The notes: a model not told the origin generated them from the letters alone. A DNA stretch of 64,000 nt from Coprococcus comes ATCC 27758 (GCF_025149785.1 NZ_CP102277.1:186001-250000); one strand, 5' to 3'. Positions 34,290 through 42,904 are shown, numbered from the stretch's first letter. Program-made: numbers and translations.

Positions 34290-35057
34290 ATGGAATATAG
34301 TAAGGAAGATTTAATGGAAGCAAAAAAGCAAATTTGGGGAGTGGGAGAGAACATGGGAACAGAGGAAAGTAAAAAAATCTGGGAGGAGAACGCACAATTT
34401 TGGGATAATGCAATGGGTGACGAATCTAATGAATTTCACAGAGAGGTAGTGCGTCCCAAAGTAACGGAACTTCTATCTCCTAATCCTGCGGATTACATTT
34501 TGGATATTGCGTGTGGCAATGGAAATTATTCTTCGTATCTTGCACAAAGAGGCGCTTCGGTTGTCGCTTTTGATTACAGCAAAAAAATGATAGAATTGGC
34601 TAAAAGACGGCAATCACAATATGCAAAACAAATTGAATTTTGTGTGGCGGATGCGACCGATAGAAAAAGTATATTAGAATTAAAAAGAAATCGAGCCTTT
34701 ACGAAAGCAGTTTCTAATATGGCAATTATGGATATTACGGATATTGAACCACTTCTTATGGCTGTTTATGAACTGTTGCAGGAAAGCGGAATTTTTGTCT
34801 TTGCAACGCAACACCCTTGTTTTGTCACGTTGACTGAAAAATATATGACACCGCACAGTTACTATGATATAGCGATTGAAGGGCAACCGAAAGAGCAGAT
34901 TTATTATCATCGTTCCATACAAGATATTTTTAACCTTTGTTTTAGAGCTGGATTTGTCATTGATGGATTTTATGAAGAATGTTTTAAAACCAACAAAGAA
35001 ATTCCTATGGTAATGATAGTAAGGCTTAAGAAGGTAAAACGTGATAGCTTAAAATAA
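34290..35057 (+). CDS. Class I SAM-dependent methyltransferase, chimeric N-terminus
   Basis: A 255-residue methyltransferase with SAM-binding motif DIACGNGNYSSYLAQRG (motif I), FDYSKKMIELAKRR (motif II) and NMAIMDI (motif IV-like). Likely a small-molecule or nucleic acid methylase; no known target. The AT-rich sequence differs from tet(W). The first about 16 residues (MEYSKEDLMEAKKQI) look like the N-terminus of the unrelated small protein at 40705, and a second in-frame ATG at 34353 with GGGAG upstream gives a native-looking start. ATG 34290 has AGGAGGGTAACA-type site. It follows tet(W) closely. Confidence 0.82.
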   Translation: MEYSKEDLMEAKKQIWGVGENMGTEESKKIWEENAQFWDNAMGDESNEFHREVVRPKVTELLSPNPADYILDIACGNGNYSSYLAQRGASVVAFDYSKKMIELAKRRQSQYAKQIEFCVADATDRKSILELKRNRAFTKAVSNMAIMDITDIEPLLMAVYELLQESGIFVFATQHPCFVTLTEKYMTPHSYYDIAIEGQPKEQIYYHRSIQDIFNLCFRAGFVIDGFYEECFKTNKEIPMVMIVRLKKVKRDSLK

Positions 35058-35097
35058 ATTCAAGTTTGTCGGGTAAATAGCAAACCCAGCCGAGCCA

Positions 35098-35139
35098 GTC
35101 AACGGTCAAGATGAACGGCGCATATGCGCAGCCGTTGAC
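35098..35139. repeat. Inverted repeat with internal palindrome
   Basis: Outer arms GTCAACGG/CCGTTGAC with internal palindrome GCGCATATGCGC. It lies upstream of the sigma-like gene. It may be an operator, or a recombination remnant from the joint between the methyltransferase and the mobilization block. Confidence 0.5.
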
Positions 35140-35228
35140 AGCCCCGCCCGCCTTTGCTGGTAGGCAATCAAGGGGCGACAGCAAGAAGTGCCACCGCCCC
35201 GCACTATTATTCAGAAAGGGGAATTTCC

Positions 35229-35651
35229 ATGACCGACCAGATAGCCTATCAAGAATATATCCAGCGCAGGTACAACGCCTTTTGCAAGACTGTTATCCGC
35301 TGTGCCGCCTTGGACAAGATTTTGAAGCTTAAACGGCAATGGGAACGGCAAGTTTCCCTTGACTATCTGATGAACGAGAAGTTTGTCCAGTTTGCCGCGT
35401 CGGAGCCGGACGAGGAATACCCATTTACCGTCTGCGGTCAGACCGTCCTGCTCTGCAACGCCGCCCTTGCCGACGCGATCTCTGTTTTGCCGGAGCAGAC
35501 GCGGGAAGAAATCCTGCGCTATTACTTTCTGCGCCAGCCGCAGCGCGTGATCGGCGCGTGTATTGGCCGGTCACGCAGCACAGCGGGGCGGCATATCCAG
35601 CTTGCCTTGCAGCGGCTACGCGAAGAAATGGGGGTGAGCCGGTATGAGTAG
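35229..35651 (+). CDS. Sigma-70-like region 4 protein
   Basis: A 140-residue protein. The C-terminal part has ISVLPEQTREEILRYYFLRQPQRVIGACIGRSRSTAGRHIQLALQRL, a sigma region 4-like HTH. The N-terminal half is helical and has no region 2 promoter-melting motif I can see. ATG 35229 has GAAAGGGG upstream. It overlaps by 8 bases the HTH gene that follows. Such pairs are conserved in Tn916- and Tn4451-like elements and regulate transfer genes. Confidence 0.75.
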   Translation: MTDQIAYQEYIQRRYNAFCKTVIRCAALDKILKLKRQWERQVSLDYLMNEKFVQFAASEPDEEYPFTVCGQTVLLCNAALADAISVLPEQTREEILRYYFLRQPQRVIGACIGRSRSTAGRHIQLALQRLREEMGVSRYE

Positions 35652-35856
35652 ACTTCTCCCCTATGAAACAATCCTCAAAGCCCGTGAGGGCGACCCAGAA
35701 GCCGTGAACGCTGTCCTGCTCCACTACGCCGGATATATCCGCTATTTCTCAAAAGTGAACGGGCAGGTCAACGCCGAGGTGGAGGACTATGTAAAGCAGC
35801 GGTTAATTGACTGTCAATTCAAGTTCCGGCTTGACGAACCACCGGACAAGTCATAA
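35644..35856 (+). CDS. Small helix-turn-helix protein
   Basis: A 70-residue protein of the HTH_16 type common on clostridial mobile elements: MSRLLPYETILKAREGDPEAV, then HYAGYIRYFSKVNG and VEDYVKQRLIDCQFKFRL. Overlaps the preceding gene by 8 bases. Likely acts with it in regulating the element. A terminator follows at 35894. Confidence 0.75.
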   Translation: MSRLLPYETILKAREGDPEAVNAVLLHYAGYIRYFSKVNGQVNAEVEDYVKQRLIDCQFKFRLDEPPDKS

Positions 35857-35893
35857 AAACTGAATACCAGCCGCCACCGACGCGGCCAGCGAA

Positions 35894-35929
35894 AGCAGTA
35901 AGTCTTGAAAAAGATTTACTGCTTTTTTT
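35894..35929 (+). terminator. Terminator after the small HTH gene
   Basis: Stem AGCAGTAA/TTACTGCT with a 14-base loop and then seven T residues. Confidence 0.75.
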
Positions 35930-36353
35930 GTTGTCCGGCTCCGCTCCCGGCCATTTTGCCCCCTGCCGGTTGTAGTAGTAAGCGAGGAGGGAATTTTTCT
36001 GCCCTGGTGTTTGGCATTTGGAGCATTTACCCGTAGTAGAGGGCAAAGAGAAAGGATTTCTCCAACACCGGGTAGAAACCACTGCGTCCGGTGTCATTTT
36101 AGCGAAAGCGGGCAGGAATGCCCTTTACAGGATTAGTAGTAGCAGAAAAAGAGAAACAAACTTTTGTGGTTGCAGTTTTCCAAAAAAGTGGCGGACGGAA
36201 GTGAGAGAAAGTTTGCAGTCACGGAGAGCAAGTTTCTACCACGGTGCCAAAATCCGCAATTCTGCAGTTTTGCCCCTCGCGGGAAACTTGTTGGGGAGTG
36301 CCTTCCCCAAACCCTGCTCATGCGCCCTTACGGGCGAGAAAGGAGGTCACACC
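35930..36353 (+). other. Noncoding region with candidate oriT
   Basis: No gene is seen between the terminator and mobC. Several short hairpins are present, the clearest TTGGGGAGTGCCTTCCCCAA near 36289-36309, close upstream of mobC, as is usual for oriT. The repeated words AAACTT and GCAGTTTT (near 36150, 36210 and 36260) are a further feature. No nic site can be assigned. Confidence 0.4.
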
Positions 36354-36752
36354 ATGCGAAAGAAATACAACACGCCCCACCGCAGCCGCGTTGTGAAAAC
36401 CCGGCTGTCCGAAGATGAGTATGCCGACTTCACAGCGCGGCTTGCGCCCTATGGTATCAGCCAGTCCGAATTTCTCCGGCAGGCGATACGGCGGGCGACC
36501 ATACGCCCGGTTGTCCATGTGTCGTCGGTCAATGACGAGTTGCTTTCCGCTGTCGGGAAGCTGACAGCCGAGTACGGCAGGATCGGCGGCAACCTCAATC
36601 AGATTGCCCGGTATCTGAACGAATACGGCGTACCCTACAACACCCTTTCCGGCGAGGTACGCGCCGCCATATCCGACCTTGCCGTCCTCAAGTATGAAGT
36701 CCTCAAGAAAGTAGGTGACGCGGTTGGCAACACTCAAGCATATCAACTCTAA
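36354..36752 (+). CDS. mobC: MobC-like relaxosome protein
   Basis: A 132-residue mobilization protein. A basic start is followed by a ribbon-helix-helix-like segment (VVKTRLSEDEYADFTARL, then ISQSEFLRQAIRRATI) and the typical C-terminal IGGNLNQIARYLNEYGVPY. It assists the relaxase at oriT. GAAAGGAGGTCACACC precedes the start. It overlaps the relaxase start region by 29-38 bases, as usual in this family. Confidence 0.87.
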   Translation: MRKKYNTPHRSRVVKTRLSEDEYADFTARLAPYGISQSEFLRQAIRRATIRPVVHVSSVNDELLSAVGKLTAEYGRIGGNLNQIARYLNEYGVPYNTLSGEVRAAISDLAVLKYEVLKKVGDAVGNTQAYQL

Positions 36753-38349
36753 AAACGCCGACTACGGAGCCGCCGAGCAATATCTTCTCTTTGAGCATGA
36801 CGAGTTTACCATGAAGCCCGTCCTTGATGAAACCGGCAGGCTTATCCCCCGCGAGGACTACCGGCTGTCCACGCTGAACTGCGACGGGGAGGATTTTGCC
36901 GTTGCGTGTATGCGGGCCAATCTCCGCTATCAGAAAAACCAGCGGCGGGAAGATGTGAAAAGCCACCACTACATCATCAGCTTTGACCCGCGGGACGGGC
37001 CGGACAACGGCCTGACCGTAGACCGGGCGCAGGCGTTGGGGGAACAATTCTGTAAAGAGCATTTTCCCGGCCACCAGGCCCTTGTCTGCACCCACCCGGA
37101 CGGGCATAACCACAGCGGCAACATTCATGTGCATATCGTCATAAACAGCCTGCGGATTGAGGAAGTGCCGTTCCTGCCCTACATGGACAGGCCGGCCGAT
37201 ACGAAAGTCGGCTGCAAGCACCGATGTACCGACGCTGCCCTGCGCTACTTCAAATCCGAAGTCATGGAGATGTGCCACCGGGAGGGGCTTTATCAAATCG
37301 ACCTCTTGAACGGCAGCAAGAACCGCGTCACCGACCGGGAGTATTGGGCGCAGAAAAAGGGACAGGCCGCGCTGGACAAGCAGAACGCCCCCATGATTGC
37401 CGATAGTATCACGCCCCGGCAGACCAAGTTTGAAACGAACAAGGAGAAGCTGCGGCAGACCCTACGGAAAGCCCTTGCCACCGCCGCCAGCTTTGACGAG
37501 TTTTCCTCTCTGTTGCTGCAGGAGGGTGTGACCGTCAAGGAGAGCCGGGGGCGGCTTTCCTACCTCACGCCGGACAGGACAAAGCCAATTACCGCCCGGA
37601 AGCTGGGCGACGATTTTGACCGCGCCGCTGTCTTTGCCGTTTTAGAGCAAAACGCCGCCAGAGCAGCCGAAGCGCCAGCCAGATCCCCCGATCCCCCACG
37701 CACCATAAAAGACCGCTTGCAGGTTGCCAGAGCCGAGATAGCCGCCCCGAAACAGGACGGAGTGCAGCGGCTTGTGGACATTGAGCAGAAAATGGCCGAG
37801 GGCAAAGGCCGGGGCTATGAACGCTGGGCGAAGATACACAATCTGAAGCAGGCCGCCAAAACGCTGTCCGTCTACCAGCAATACGGCTTTACTTCCCCGG
37901 AGCAGTTAGAAGCCGCCGTTGACACCGCCTATCAGAAAATGCGCCAGACCAGCGGCGAACTGAAAGCACTGGAAACGAAGCTGCAAGGGAAAAAGAAGTT
38001 GCAGCGGCAGGTGTTGGCCTACGCCCAGACCAAGGCCGCCCGCGACGGGCTGCGGGCACAGAAATCCGAGAAAGCCCGCGCCGCATACCGGCAGGCCCAT
38101 GAGAGCGATTTTATCATAGCCGACGCAGCAGCCCGGTATTTCAAGGCGCATGGCATTACCAAGCTGCCCGCCCGGAAAGCGTTGCAGGCCGAGATCGAGC
38201 AGCTTATCTCCGAGAAAGACGGCCTGTATAACACCTATCACGAACAGAAACAGCGGTTCAAGGAGTTGCAGACCGTCAAGCGGAACATCGACCAGATTTT
38301 GCGCCGGGACGAGCCGCACCGCAGAAAGGAGCAGAGCCATGAGCGATAA
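36724..38349 (+). CDS. Relaxase/mobilization nuclease
   Basis: About 541 residues (MobP/MobL-type relaxase). The N-terminal domain has the metal-binding three-His region (CTHPDGHNHSGNIHVHIVIN), Tyr-containing N-terminus (ADYGAAEQYLLFEHDEFTM) and CKHRCTDAALRYFKSEVMEMC. The C-terminal half is a long helical region, about residues 320-540. It nicks oriT and carries the strand to the recipient. TTG 36724 gives MATLKHIN, the usual start, with GTAGGTGA nearby; GTG 36715 is an alternative. The gene ends by overlapping the Cys-rich gene (11 bases). Confidence 0.88.
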   Translation: MATLKHINSKNADYGAAEQYLLFEHDEFTMKPVLDETGRLIPREDYRLSTLNCDGEDFAVACMRANLRYQKNQRREDVKSHHYIISFDPRDGPDNGLTVDRAQALGEQFCKEHFPGHQALVCTHPDGHNHSGNIHVHIVINSLRIEEVPFLPYMDRPADTKVGCKHRCTDAALRYFKSEVMEMCHREGLYQIDLLNGSKNRVTDREYWAQKKGQAALDKQNAPMIADSITPRQTKFETNKEKLRQTLRKALATAASFDEFSSLLLQEGVTVKESRGRLSYLTPDRTKPITARKLGDDFDRAAVFAVLEQNAARAAEAPARSPDPPRTIKDRLQVARAEIAAPKQDGVQRLVDIEQKMAEGKGRGYERWAKIHNLKQAAKTLSVYQQYGFTSPEQLEAAVDTAYQKMRQTSGELKALETKLQGKKKLQRQVLAYAQTKAARDGLRAQKSEKARAAYRQAHESDFIIADAAARYFKAHGITKLPARKALQAEIEQLISEKDGLYNTYHEQKQRFKELQTVKRNIDQILRRDEPHRRKEQSHER

Positions 38350-38725
38350 CCTGCCCCACATGGACTACCGCCAGCACCGGCGGGCGCGGCGGCTGGTACA
38401 TGAGTGCTGTAACTACGATGAGGGGAACTGCCTGCTATTGGACGACGGGGAGCCTTGCGTGTGCGTCCAGAGCATTTCCTTTTCCCTCATGTGCCACTGG
38501 TTCCGTGTGGCTGTCCTGCCCCTTGACGGGGAGCTGGCCGCAGCCCTCTTGTGCCGGGGAAGCCGGAAACGGTGTGCCGTCTGCGGGGCGGCCTTTGTCC
38601 CCAAATCCAACCGGGGAAAATACTGCCCCGACTGCGCCGGGCGCATGAAGAAAATCAAAGCCGCCGAGAGAAAGCGGAAACAAAGGCAGAGATGTCACGC
38701 TTTAGAGCCTTTCAAACCCGCATAA
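38339..38725 (+). CDS. Cysteine-rich VLP protein
   Basis: A 128-residue protein of the Cys_rich_VLP family found beside relaxase genes. It has a first Cys set (LVHECCNYDEGNCLLLDDGEPCVCVQ) and the treble-clef-like CAVCGAAFVPKSNRGKYCPDC before a Lys/Arg-rich tail. Likely binds zinc and DNA. ATG 38339 overlaps the relaxase stop by 11 bases. Role in mobilization is inferred from the conserved position. Confidence 0.8.
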   Translation: MSDNLPHMDYRQHRRARRLVHECCNYDEGNCLLLDDGEPCVCVQSISFSLMCHWFRVAVLPLDGELAAALLCRGSRKRCAVCGAAFVPKSNRGKYCPDCAGRMKKIKAAERKRKQRQRCHALEPFKPA

Positions 38726-38797
38726 ATCAAGGCTTTTTTCGTGGGTGTCAAAGGGTACGCGATACATTTATCCTTTTCCCCCGGAAACGGCGTTTTA

Positions 38798-39592
38798 ATG
38801 CGTGACAATACGCCAAAATCAACCCGAACACAGGGAGGTGATCCTATCGCTGATTATATCAGGGCAGACACGCGGCTGCCCGCCTATCTGCCGTATCCCC
38901 GTTTCCTGCTGAAAATGGAGATTTCACAGACCGCCAAGCTGCTGTATTCGCTGCTGTTAGACCGTTCCACCCTCTCCCAGAAAAACAAGTGGCTGGACGA
39001 CGAGGGCAGGATTTATATTATCTATCCCATCGCGGAGATAGCAGAAATACTGGATAAAGGCAGCACCACCATCAAGGGGGCGCTTAATGAACTGGACACG
39101 GCGGGGCTGTTGGAACGGGAACGGGGCGGCTTCTCCGCACCGAACCGGCTTTATGTCAAAGTACCGCCAGTGCCACAGGTACAGTTTTCAGACCAACTGA
39201 TGGCCGGAAGTCCGCCCCTCATAGAGCCGGAAAACCGTCCTACTGATGGTCAGAAAACCGACCTTATGATGGTCGGAAAACCGTCCCCTAACCAAACTAC
39301 TATAAACAACCTTACAGAGAGCCAAACAAAGGGAGTGAGTGGGGGGCCGTCCGCGCCCTATGGCCGATATGGAAATATTTTTCTGTCACAGACCGAATAC
39401 GACGAGTTGCAGGCAGAGTACCCTGACAGGCTGGAACGGTTCATCGAGGAAATGAGCCGCTACCTTGCCGCCAACGGGAAAAGCTACCAGAACTATGCCG
39501 CCGCCCTGCGGATATGGGCGGGGAACGACAAAAAGGAAGCCCCTAAAAAGGGCATACCAGACTACTCATGCAAGGAGGGCGAGAGTTTATGA
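38798..39592 (+). CDS. repA: RepA-like replication initiator
   Basis: A 264-residue protein with the RepA_N-type winged helix: YLPYPRFLLKMEISQTAKLLYSLLLDR, then IYIIYPIAEIAEIL and the recognition segment STTIKGALNELDTAGLLERE. The middle is a low-conservation linker and the end looks DnaD-like (YGNIFLSQTEYDELQAEYPDRLERFIEEM). It likely loads replication of the excised element. Start is uncertain: ATG 38798 has no strong site, and GTG 38741 is possible. It overlaps the DnaC gene by 4 bases. Confidence 0.82.
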   Translation: MRDNTPKSTRTQGGDPIADYIRADTRLPAYLPYPRFLLKMEISQTAKLLYSLLLDRSTLSQKNKWLDDEGRIYIIYPIAEIAEILDKGSTTIKGALNELDTAGLLERERGGFSAPNRLYVKVPPVPQVQFSDQLMAGSPPLIEPENRPTDGQKTDLMMVGKPSPNQTTINNLTESQTKGVSGGPSAPYGRYGNIFLSQTEYDELQAEYPDRLERFIEEMSRYLAANGKSYQNYAAALRIWAGNDKKEAPKKGIPDYSCKEGESL

Positions 39593-40431
39593 AGAATGAA
39601 ATCAACGCGGTTTTGGAGAATATGACGACCACCATCCCGGAGCCGGAGGACTACACCGGCGAGGACGGTTTACTGTACTGCGGCAAGTGCCGCAAGCCGA
39701 AAGAAGCCTATTTTGCGCCGGATAAGGCCGCTATCTTCGGGCGCGACCGCCACCCGGCAGAGTGCGACTGCCAGAGAACCGCCCGCGAGGAACGGGAAGC
39801 CGCCGAAAAGCGGCGCAGACACCTTGACACCGTGGAAGAACTGAAACGCCGGGGCTTTACCGACCCCACCATGCGGGACTGGACTTTCGAGAACGACAAC
39901 GGCAGGAACCCGCAGACCGGGCTTGCCCGCCGGTATGTGGAGCATTGGGAAGATATGCGGACAGACAATATCGGCTGCCTGTTCTGGGGCGGCGTAGGCA
40001 CCGGCAAAAGCTACCTTGCAGGCTGTATCGCAAACGCCCTCATGGAGAAAGAAATCCCCGTCCGCATGACGAACTTTGCTCTTATCCTCAATGACCTTGC
40101 CGCCAGCTTTGAGGGGCGCAACGAGTACATTTCCCGCCTTTGTCGTTATCCGCTGCTGATCCTTGACGACTTCGGCATGGAACGCGGGACGGAATACGGG
40201 CTGGAACAGGTGTTCAATGTGATTGACAGCCGTTACCGCAGCGGCAAGCCGCTGATCGTCACGACCAACCTTACGCTGGACGACCTGCACAACCCGGAGG
40301 ACACCGCCCATTCCCGGATTTATGACCGCCTGCTTTCCATGTGCGTCCCGGTACGCTTTACCGGCGACAACTTCCGGCAGGAAACCGCCAAGCGGAAAAT
40401 GGAGAGCATGAAGAAACTGATTACCGACTGA
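39589..40431 (+). CDS. DnaC-like helicase loader ATPase
   Basis: A 280-residue AAA+ protein. A zinc-like Cys cluster (CGKCRKPKEAYF ... CDCQRTA) is near the N-terminus, then Walker A GGVGTGKSYLAGCIANAL, Walker B LLILDDFGMERGTEYG and sensor PLIVTTNLT. It loads helicase onto the RepA-opened element origin (family knowledge). ATG 39589 has AAGGAGGGC upstream and overlaps repA. Forms a RepA/DnaC pair, standard in mobilizable elements of this type. Confidence 0.87.
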   Translation: MKNEINAVLENMTTTIPEPEDYTGEDGLLYCGKCRKPKEAYFAPDKAAIFGRDRHPAECDCQRTAREEREAAEKRRRHLDTVEELKRRGFTDPTMRDWTFENDNGRNPQTGLARRYVEHWEDMRTDNIGCLFWGGVGTGKSYLAGCIANALMEKEIPVRMTNFALILNDLAASFEGRNEYISRLCRYPLLILDDFGMERGTEYGLEQVFNVIDSRYRSGKPLIVTTNLTLDDLHNPEDTAHSRIYDRLLSMCVPVRFTGDNFRQETAKRKMESMKKLITD

Positions 40432-40445
40432 AAGGAGTATTGCCT

Positions 40446-40640
40446 ATGGCAGATAACAAGCAGCACGACACCCGCACCACCCGCCGCCCTGACTGTGTGA
40501 CGGAAATCCGCATGGGCAATTCCGTCCTTGTCGTGTCCGGCTATTTCAAGAAAGACACCACAACCACAGCCGCCGACAAAATGGCGCGGGTACTGGAAGC
40601 GGAAGCCGCTGCTACACAGGAGCCGACTTATCCGGCGTGA
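40446..40640 (+). CDS. tnpW: TnpW-like transposon-encoded protein
   Basis: A 64-residue protein, the usual TnpW length and end (ETRIMGNSVLVVSGYFKK-like motif as CVTEIRMGNSVLVVSGYFKK, then a Thr/Ala-rich tail). TnpW is conserved beside TnpX recombinases in Tn4451-like elements with no proven activity. The start has GAAAGGAGTATTGCCT upstream. It ends the leading part of the mobilization operon, before the opposed small gene. Confidence 0.75.
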   Translation: MADNKQHDTRTTRRPDCVTEIRMGNSVLVVSGYFKKDTTTTAADKMARVLEAEAAATQEPTYPA

Positions 40641-40704
40641 ACCGGGGCATGGAAAAGCGGCCATGCCAGGGAGCATGACCGCTGGAACGAAAATCGGAAG
40701 TGCT

Positions 40705-40905
40705 TTAGCAATTCTTAATCTCATTCTCTATAAAATAATTTGCAATTTCAAAGACTTTTATTCTTCTCTTTGCCAATGTGATTTGTGATTTATAACGCTC
40801 GGAATTATCCTTTGATTCAAATGTTTTTACTGTTTCTCTTAGCTTGTGCAGAGTTGAATCAATTTGCCTTTTGGCCGCGGTTAATTCATCTATTGTATAC
40901 TTCAT
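40705..40905 (-). CDS. Small helical protein of unknown function
   Basis: A 66-residue highly charged helical protein (MKYTIDELTAAKRQIDSTLH, then KDNSERYKSQITLAKRRIK). Similar small proteins recur in Firmicutes mobile elements. ATG 40905 has AAAGGAGAAAAC upstream, a good site; the frame extends upstream without a better one. It lies opposite in direction to the mobilization genes, between tnpW and tnpX. Its N-terminus resembles that of the methyltransferase at 34290 (identical at 7 of 15 positions). Confidence 0.7.
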   Translation of the reverse strand: MKYTIDELTAAKRQIDSTLHKLRETVKTFESKDNSERYKSQITLAKRRIKVFEIANYFIENEIKNC

Positions 40906-41130
40906 GTTTTCTCCTTTAACTTCTGATTTTTTTGTTAAATCAGAGTATACCACGGAGTTATGAACTTTTCTACTGCAAATATGGGACGACAACCCATACC
41001 ATAAAAATCGGAAAATTGAAAAGCTGTAAAGAAGCAAATTTAACGCTTTTGCCGCTGTACAGCCCCCGCCGTTCCGTGGTACAATGAAACCACGGAATAG
41101 TGGGGCTGGCTGTCGGAAACGGAGGATTTT

Positions 41131-42747
41131 ATGTTAAGACAAGCCACCCAAAACCTCATTACCGCCCTTTATCCGAGATTGTCCCACGAGGATGAATTGC
41201 AAGGCGAGAGTAATTCCATATCGAACCAAAAAAGGATACTCGAAACCTACGCAAAACAGAACGGCTTTACCAATCTGCGCTGGTACACCGACGACGGTTT
41301 TTCCGGCGCGAACTTCCAGCGGCCCGGATTTCAAGCCATGCTTGCGGACATTGAAGCCGGGAAAGTGGGTACGGTCATCGTCAAGGACATGAGCCGGTTA
41401 GGGCGAAACTACTTGCAGGTAGGGTTTTACACGGAAATGCTGTTCCCTCAAAAGGGTGTGCGTTTTATCGCTGTCAACGATAATGTGGACAGTGCCAGCG
41501 AGGGCATGGACAACGATTTTACCCCGCTGCGAAATCTGTTCAATGAATGGCTGGTGAGAGATACGAGCAAGAAAATCAAGGCAGTGAAAAAGTCAAAAGG
41601 CATGAGCGGCAAGCCTGTTACCAGCAAGCCGGTTTACGGCTATGTGATGGACGAGGACGAGAATTTTATTATAGACGAGGAAGCCGCCCCGGTGGTGCAG
41701 CAGATTTACCAGCTTTGCCTTGCCGGGAACGGCCCGACCAAGATTGCCCGTATGCTGACGGAGCAGCAAATCCCCACGCCGGGGACGCTGGAATATCAGC
41801 GGACAGGCAGCACCCGCCGTTATCACCCAGGCTATGAGTGCAAATGGGCGACCAACACCGTCGTTCATATCCTCGAAAACCGAGAGTACACCGGATGTCT
41901 GGTGAACTTCAAAACGGAAAAGCCTTCTTATAAGGTCAAGCACAGCATAGAGAACCCCGTCGAGAAGCAGGCCATTTTCGAGAACCACCATGAGCCGATC
42001 ATCGACAAGGAAACATGGGAACGGGTGCAGGAGTTACGCAAACAGCGCAAACGCCCGAACCGCTACGATGAAGTGGGGCTGTTCTCCGGGATTTTGTTCT
42101 GCGCCGACTGCGGCCATGTGCTGTATCAGCAGCGGTATCAGAACAAAGACCGCAAACAGGACTGCTACATCTGCGGCAGCTACAAGAAGCGCACCCGCAA
42201 CTGTACGGCGCACTTTATCCGCACCGATCTGTTGACCGCTGGTGTCCTGGCAAATCTCCGGCAAGTGACCGAATACGCAGCCAAGCATGAGAGCCGGTTT
42301 GTGAAACTACTTGTCCAGCAGAACGAGATCGGCGGCAAGCGAAAGACCGCCGCAGCCATCAAGCAGCTTGAACAGGCGCAGGAACGCATTTCTGAAATCA
42401 GCCGCATTATCAAGCGGCTGTATGAGGACAATGTAAACGGCAAAATCAGCGATGAGCGTTTCATGGAACTGTCGGCTGACTACGAAGCCGAGCAAGCGGA
42501 GCTGAAAAAGAGAGCCGCCGCCCTGCAAGCCGAACTGGACAAGTCACAGGCAGCTACCGTCAACGCCGAGAAATTTATGGGCATTGTCCGCAAGCACCTT
42601 GCCTTTGAAGAACTGACCCCCACTCTCTTGCGGGAAATGATCGAGAAAATTGTGGTGCATGAGTGCAGCTATGATGAGAACGGCACCCGCAGGCAGGACA
42701 TTGAGATTTATTACAGCTTTGTCGGCAAGATTGACTTGCCCGAATAA
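41131..42747 (+). CDS. tnpX: Large serine recombinase TnpX
   Basis: A 538-residue recombinase. The resolvase catalytic domain covers residues 10-150 with ALYPRLSHEDELQGESNSISNQK (nucleophile Ser near residue 17-27) and VKDMSRLGRNYLQVG. Then the recombinase domain KPVYGYVMDEDENF, a four-Cys zinc ribbon (CADCGHVL ... CYICGSYKKRTRNC), and a coiled-coil region with a DUF4368-like end. It excises and inserts the element. ATG 41131 is preceded by GGAGGATTTT. It lies at the right end of the element, which fits the likely attachment repeat at 42834. Confidence 0.93.
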   Translation: MLRQATQNLITALYPRLSHEDELQGESNSISNQKRILETYAKQNGFTNLRWYTDDGFSGANFQRPGFQAMLADIEAGKVGTVIVKDMSRLGRNYLQVGFYTEMLFPQKGVRFIAVNDNVDSASEGMDNDFTPLRNLFNEWLVRDTSKKIKAVKKSKGMSGKPVTSKPVYGYVMDEDENFIIDEEAAPVVQQIYQLCLAGNGPTKIARMLTEQQIPTPGTLEYQRTGSTRRYHPGYECKWATNTVVHILENREYTGCLVNFKTEKPSYKVKHSIENPVEKQAIFENHHEPIIDKETWERVQELRKQRKRPNRYDEVGLFSGILFCADCGHVLYQQRYQNKDRKQDCYICGSYKKRTRNCTAHFIRTDLLTAGVLANLRQVTEYAAKHESRFVKLLVQQNEIGGKRKTAAAIKQLEQAQERISEISRIIKRLYEDNVNGKISDERFMELSADYEAEQAELKKRAAALQAELDKSQAATVNAEKFMGIVRKHLAFEELTPTLLREMIEKIVVHECSYDENGTRRQDIEIYYSFVGKIDLPE

Positions 42748-42755
42748 CCGCCCGA

Positions 42756-42788
42756 CCTATCCGACACAATGGCCAAGTGTCGGATAGG
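42756..42788 (+). terminator. Terminator after tnpX
   Basis: Perfect stem CCTATCCGACAC/GTGTCGGATAGG with loop AATGGCCA-type, then AACGGCAAAATTTTTT. T run lies eight bases past the stem, so it may be weak. Confidence 0.6.
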
Positions 42789-42833
42789 AACGGCAAAATT
42801 TTTTGCACTTCTATTGCTTCTTTATCACACATA

Positions 42834-42847
42834 AGCAAATGCTCATG
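42834..42847. repeat. Right 14-bp direct repeat (attR candidate)
   Basis: AGCAAATGCTCATG, identical to 31658-31671. Lies 87 bases past the tnpX stop, as expected for a serine-recombinase-linked end. Confidence 0.55.
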
Positions 42848-42904
42848 GCATTGAAGCGGATACAAACACTATTGTTTGATAGAAATAAGAGAGGTTATTT
42901 ATAA

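Larger units (their letters stand above)
31658..42847. mobile_element. Mobilizable transposon carrying tet(W), TnpX-type
   Basis: An about 11.2-kb element inserted between the small gene at 31264-31596 and the conjugation operon. It has a large serine recombinase (TnpX) at its right end, TnpW, MobC, a relaxase, RepA, a DnaC-like ATPase and tet(W), a Tn4451-like mobilizable layout. A 14-bp direct repeat (AGCAAATGCTCATG) at 31658 and 42834 marks the likely ends. GC is clearly higher than the host ICE for most of its genes. It lacks its own VirB genes, so it must borrow a conjugation machine, for example that of the surrounding ICE. Confidence 0.75.
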
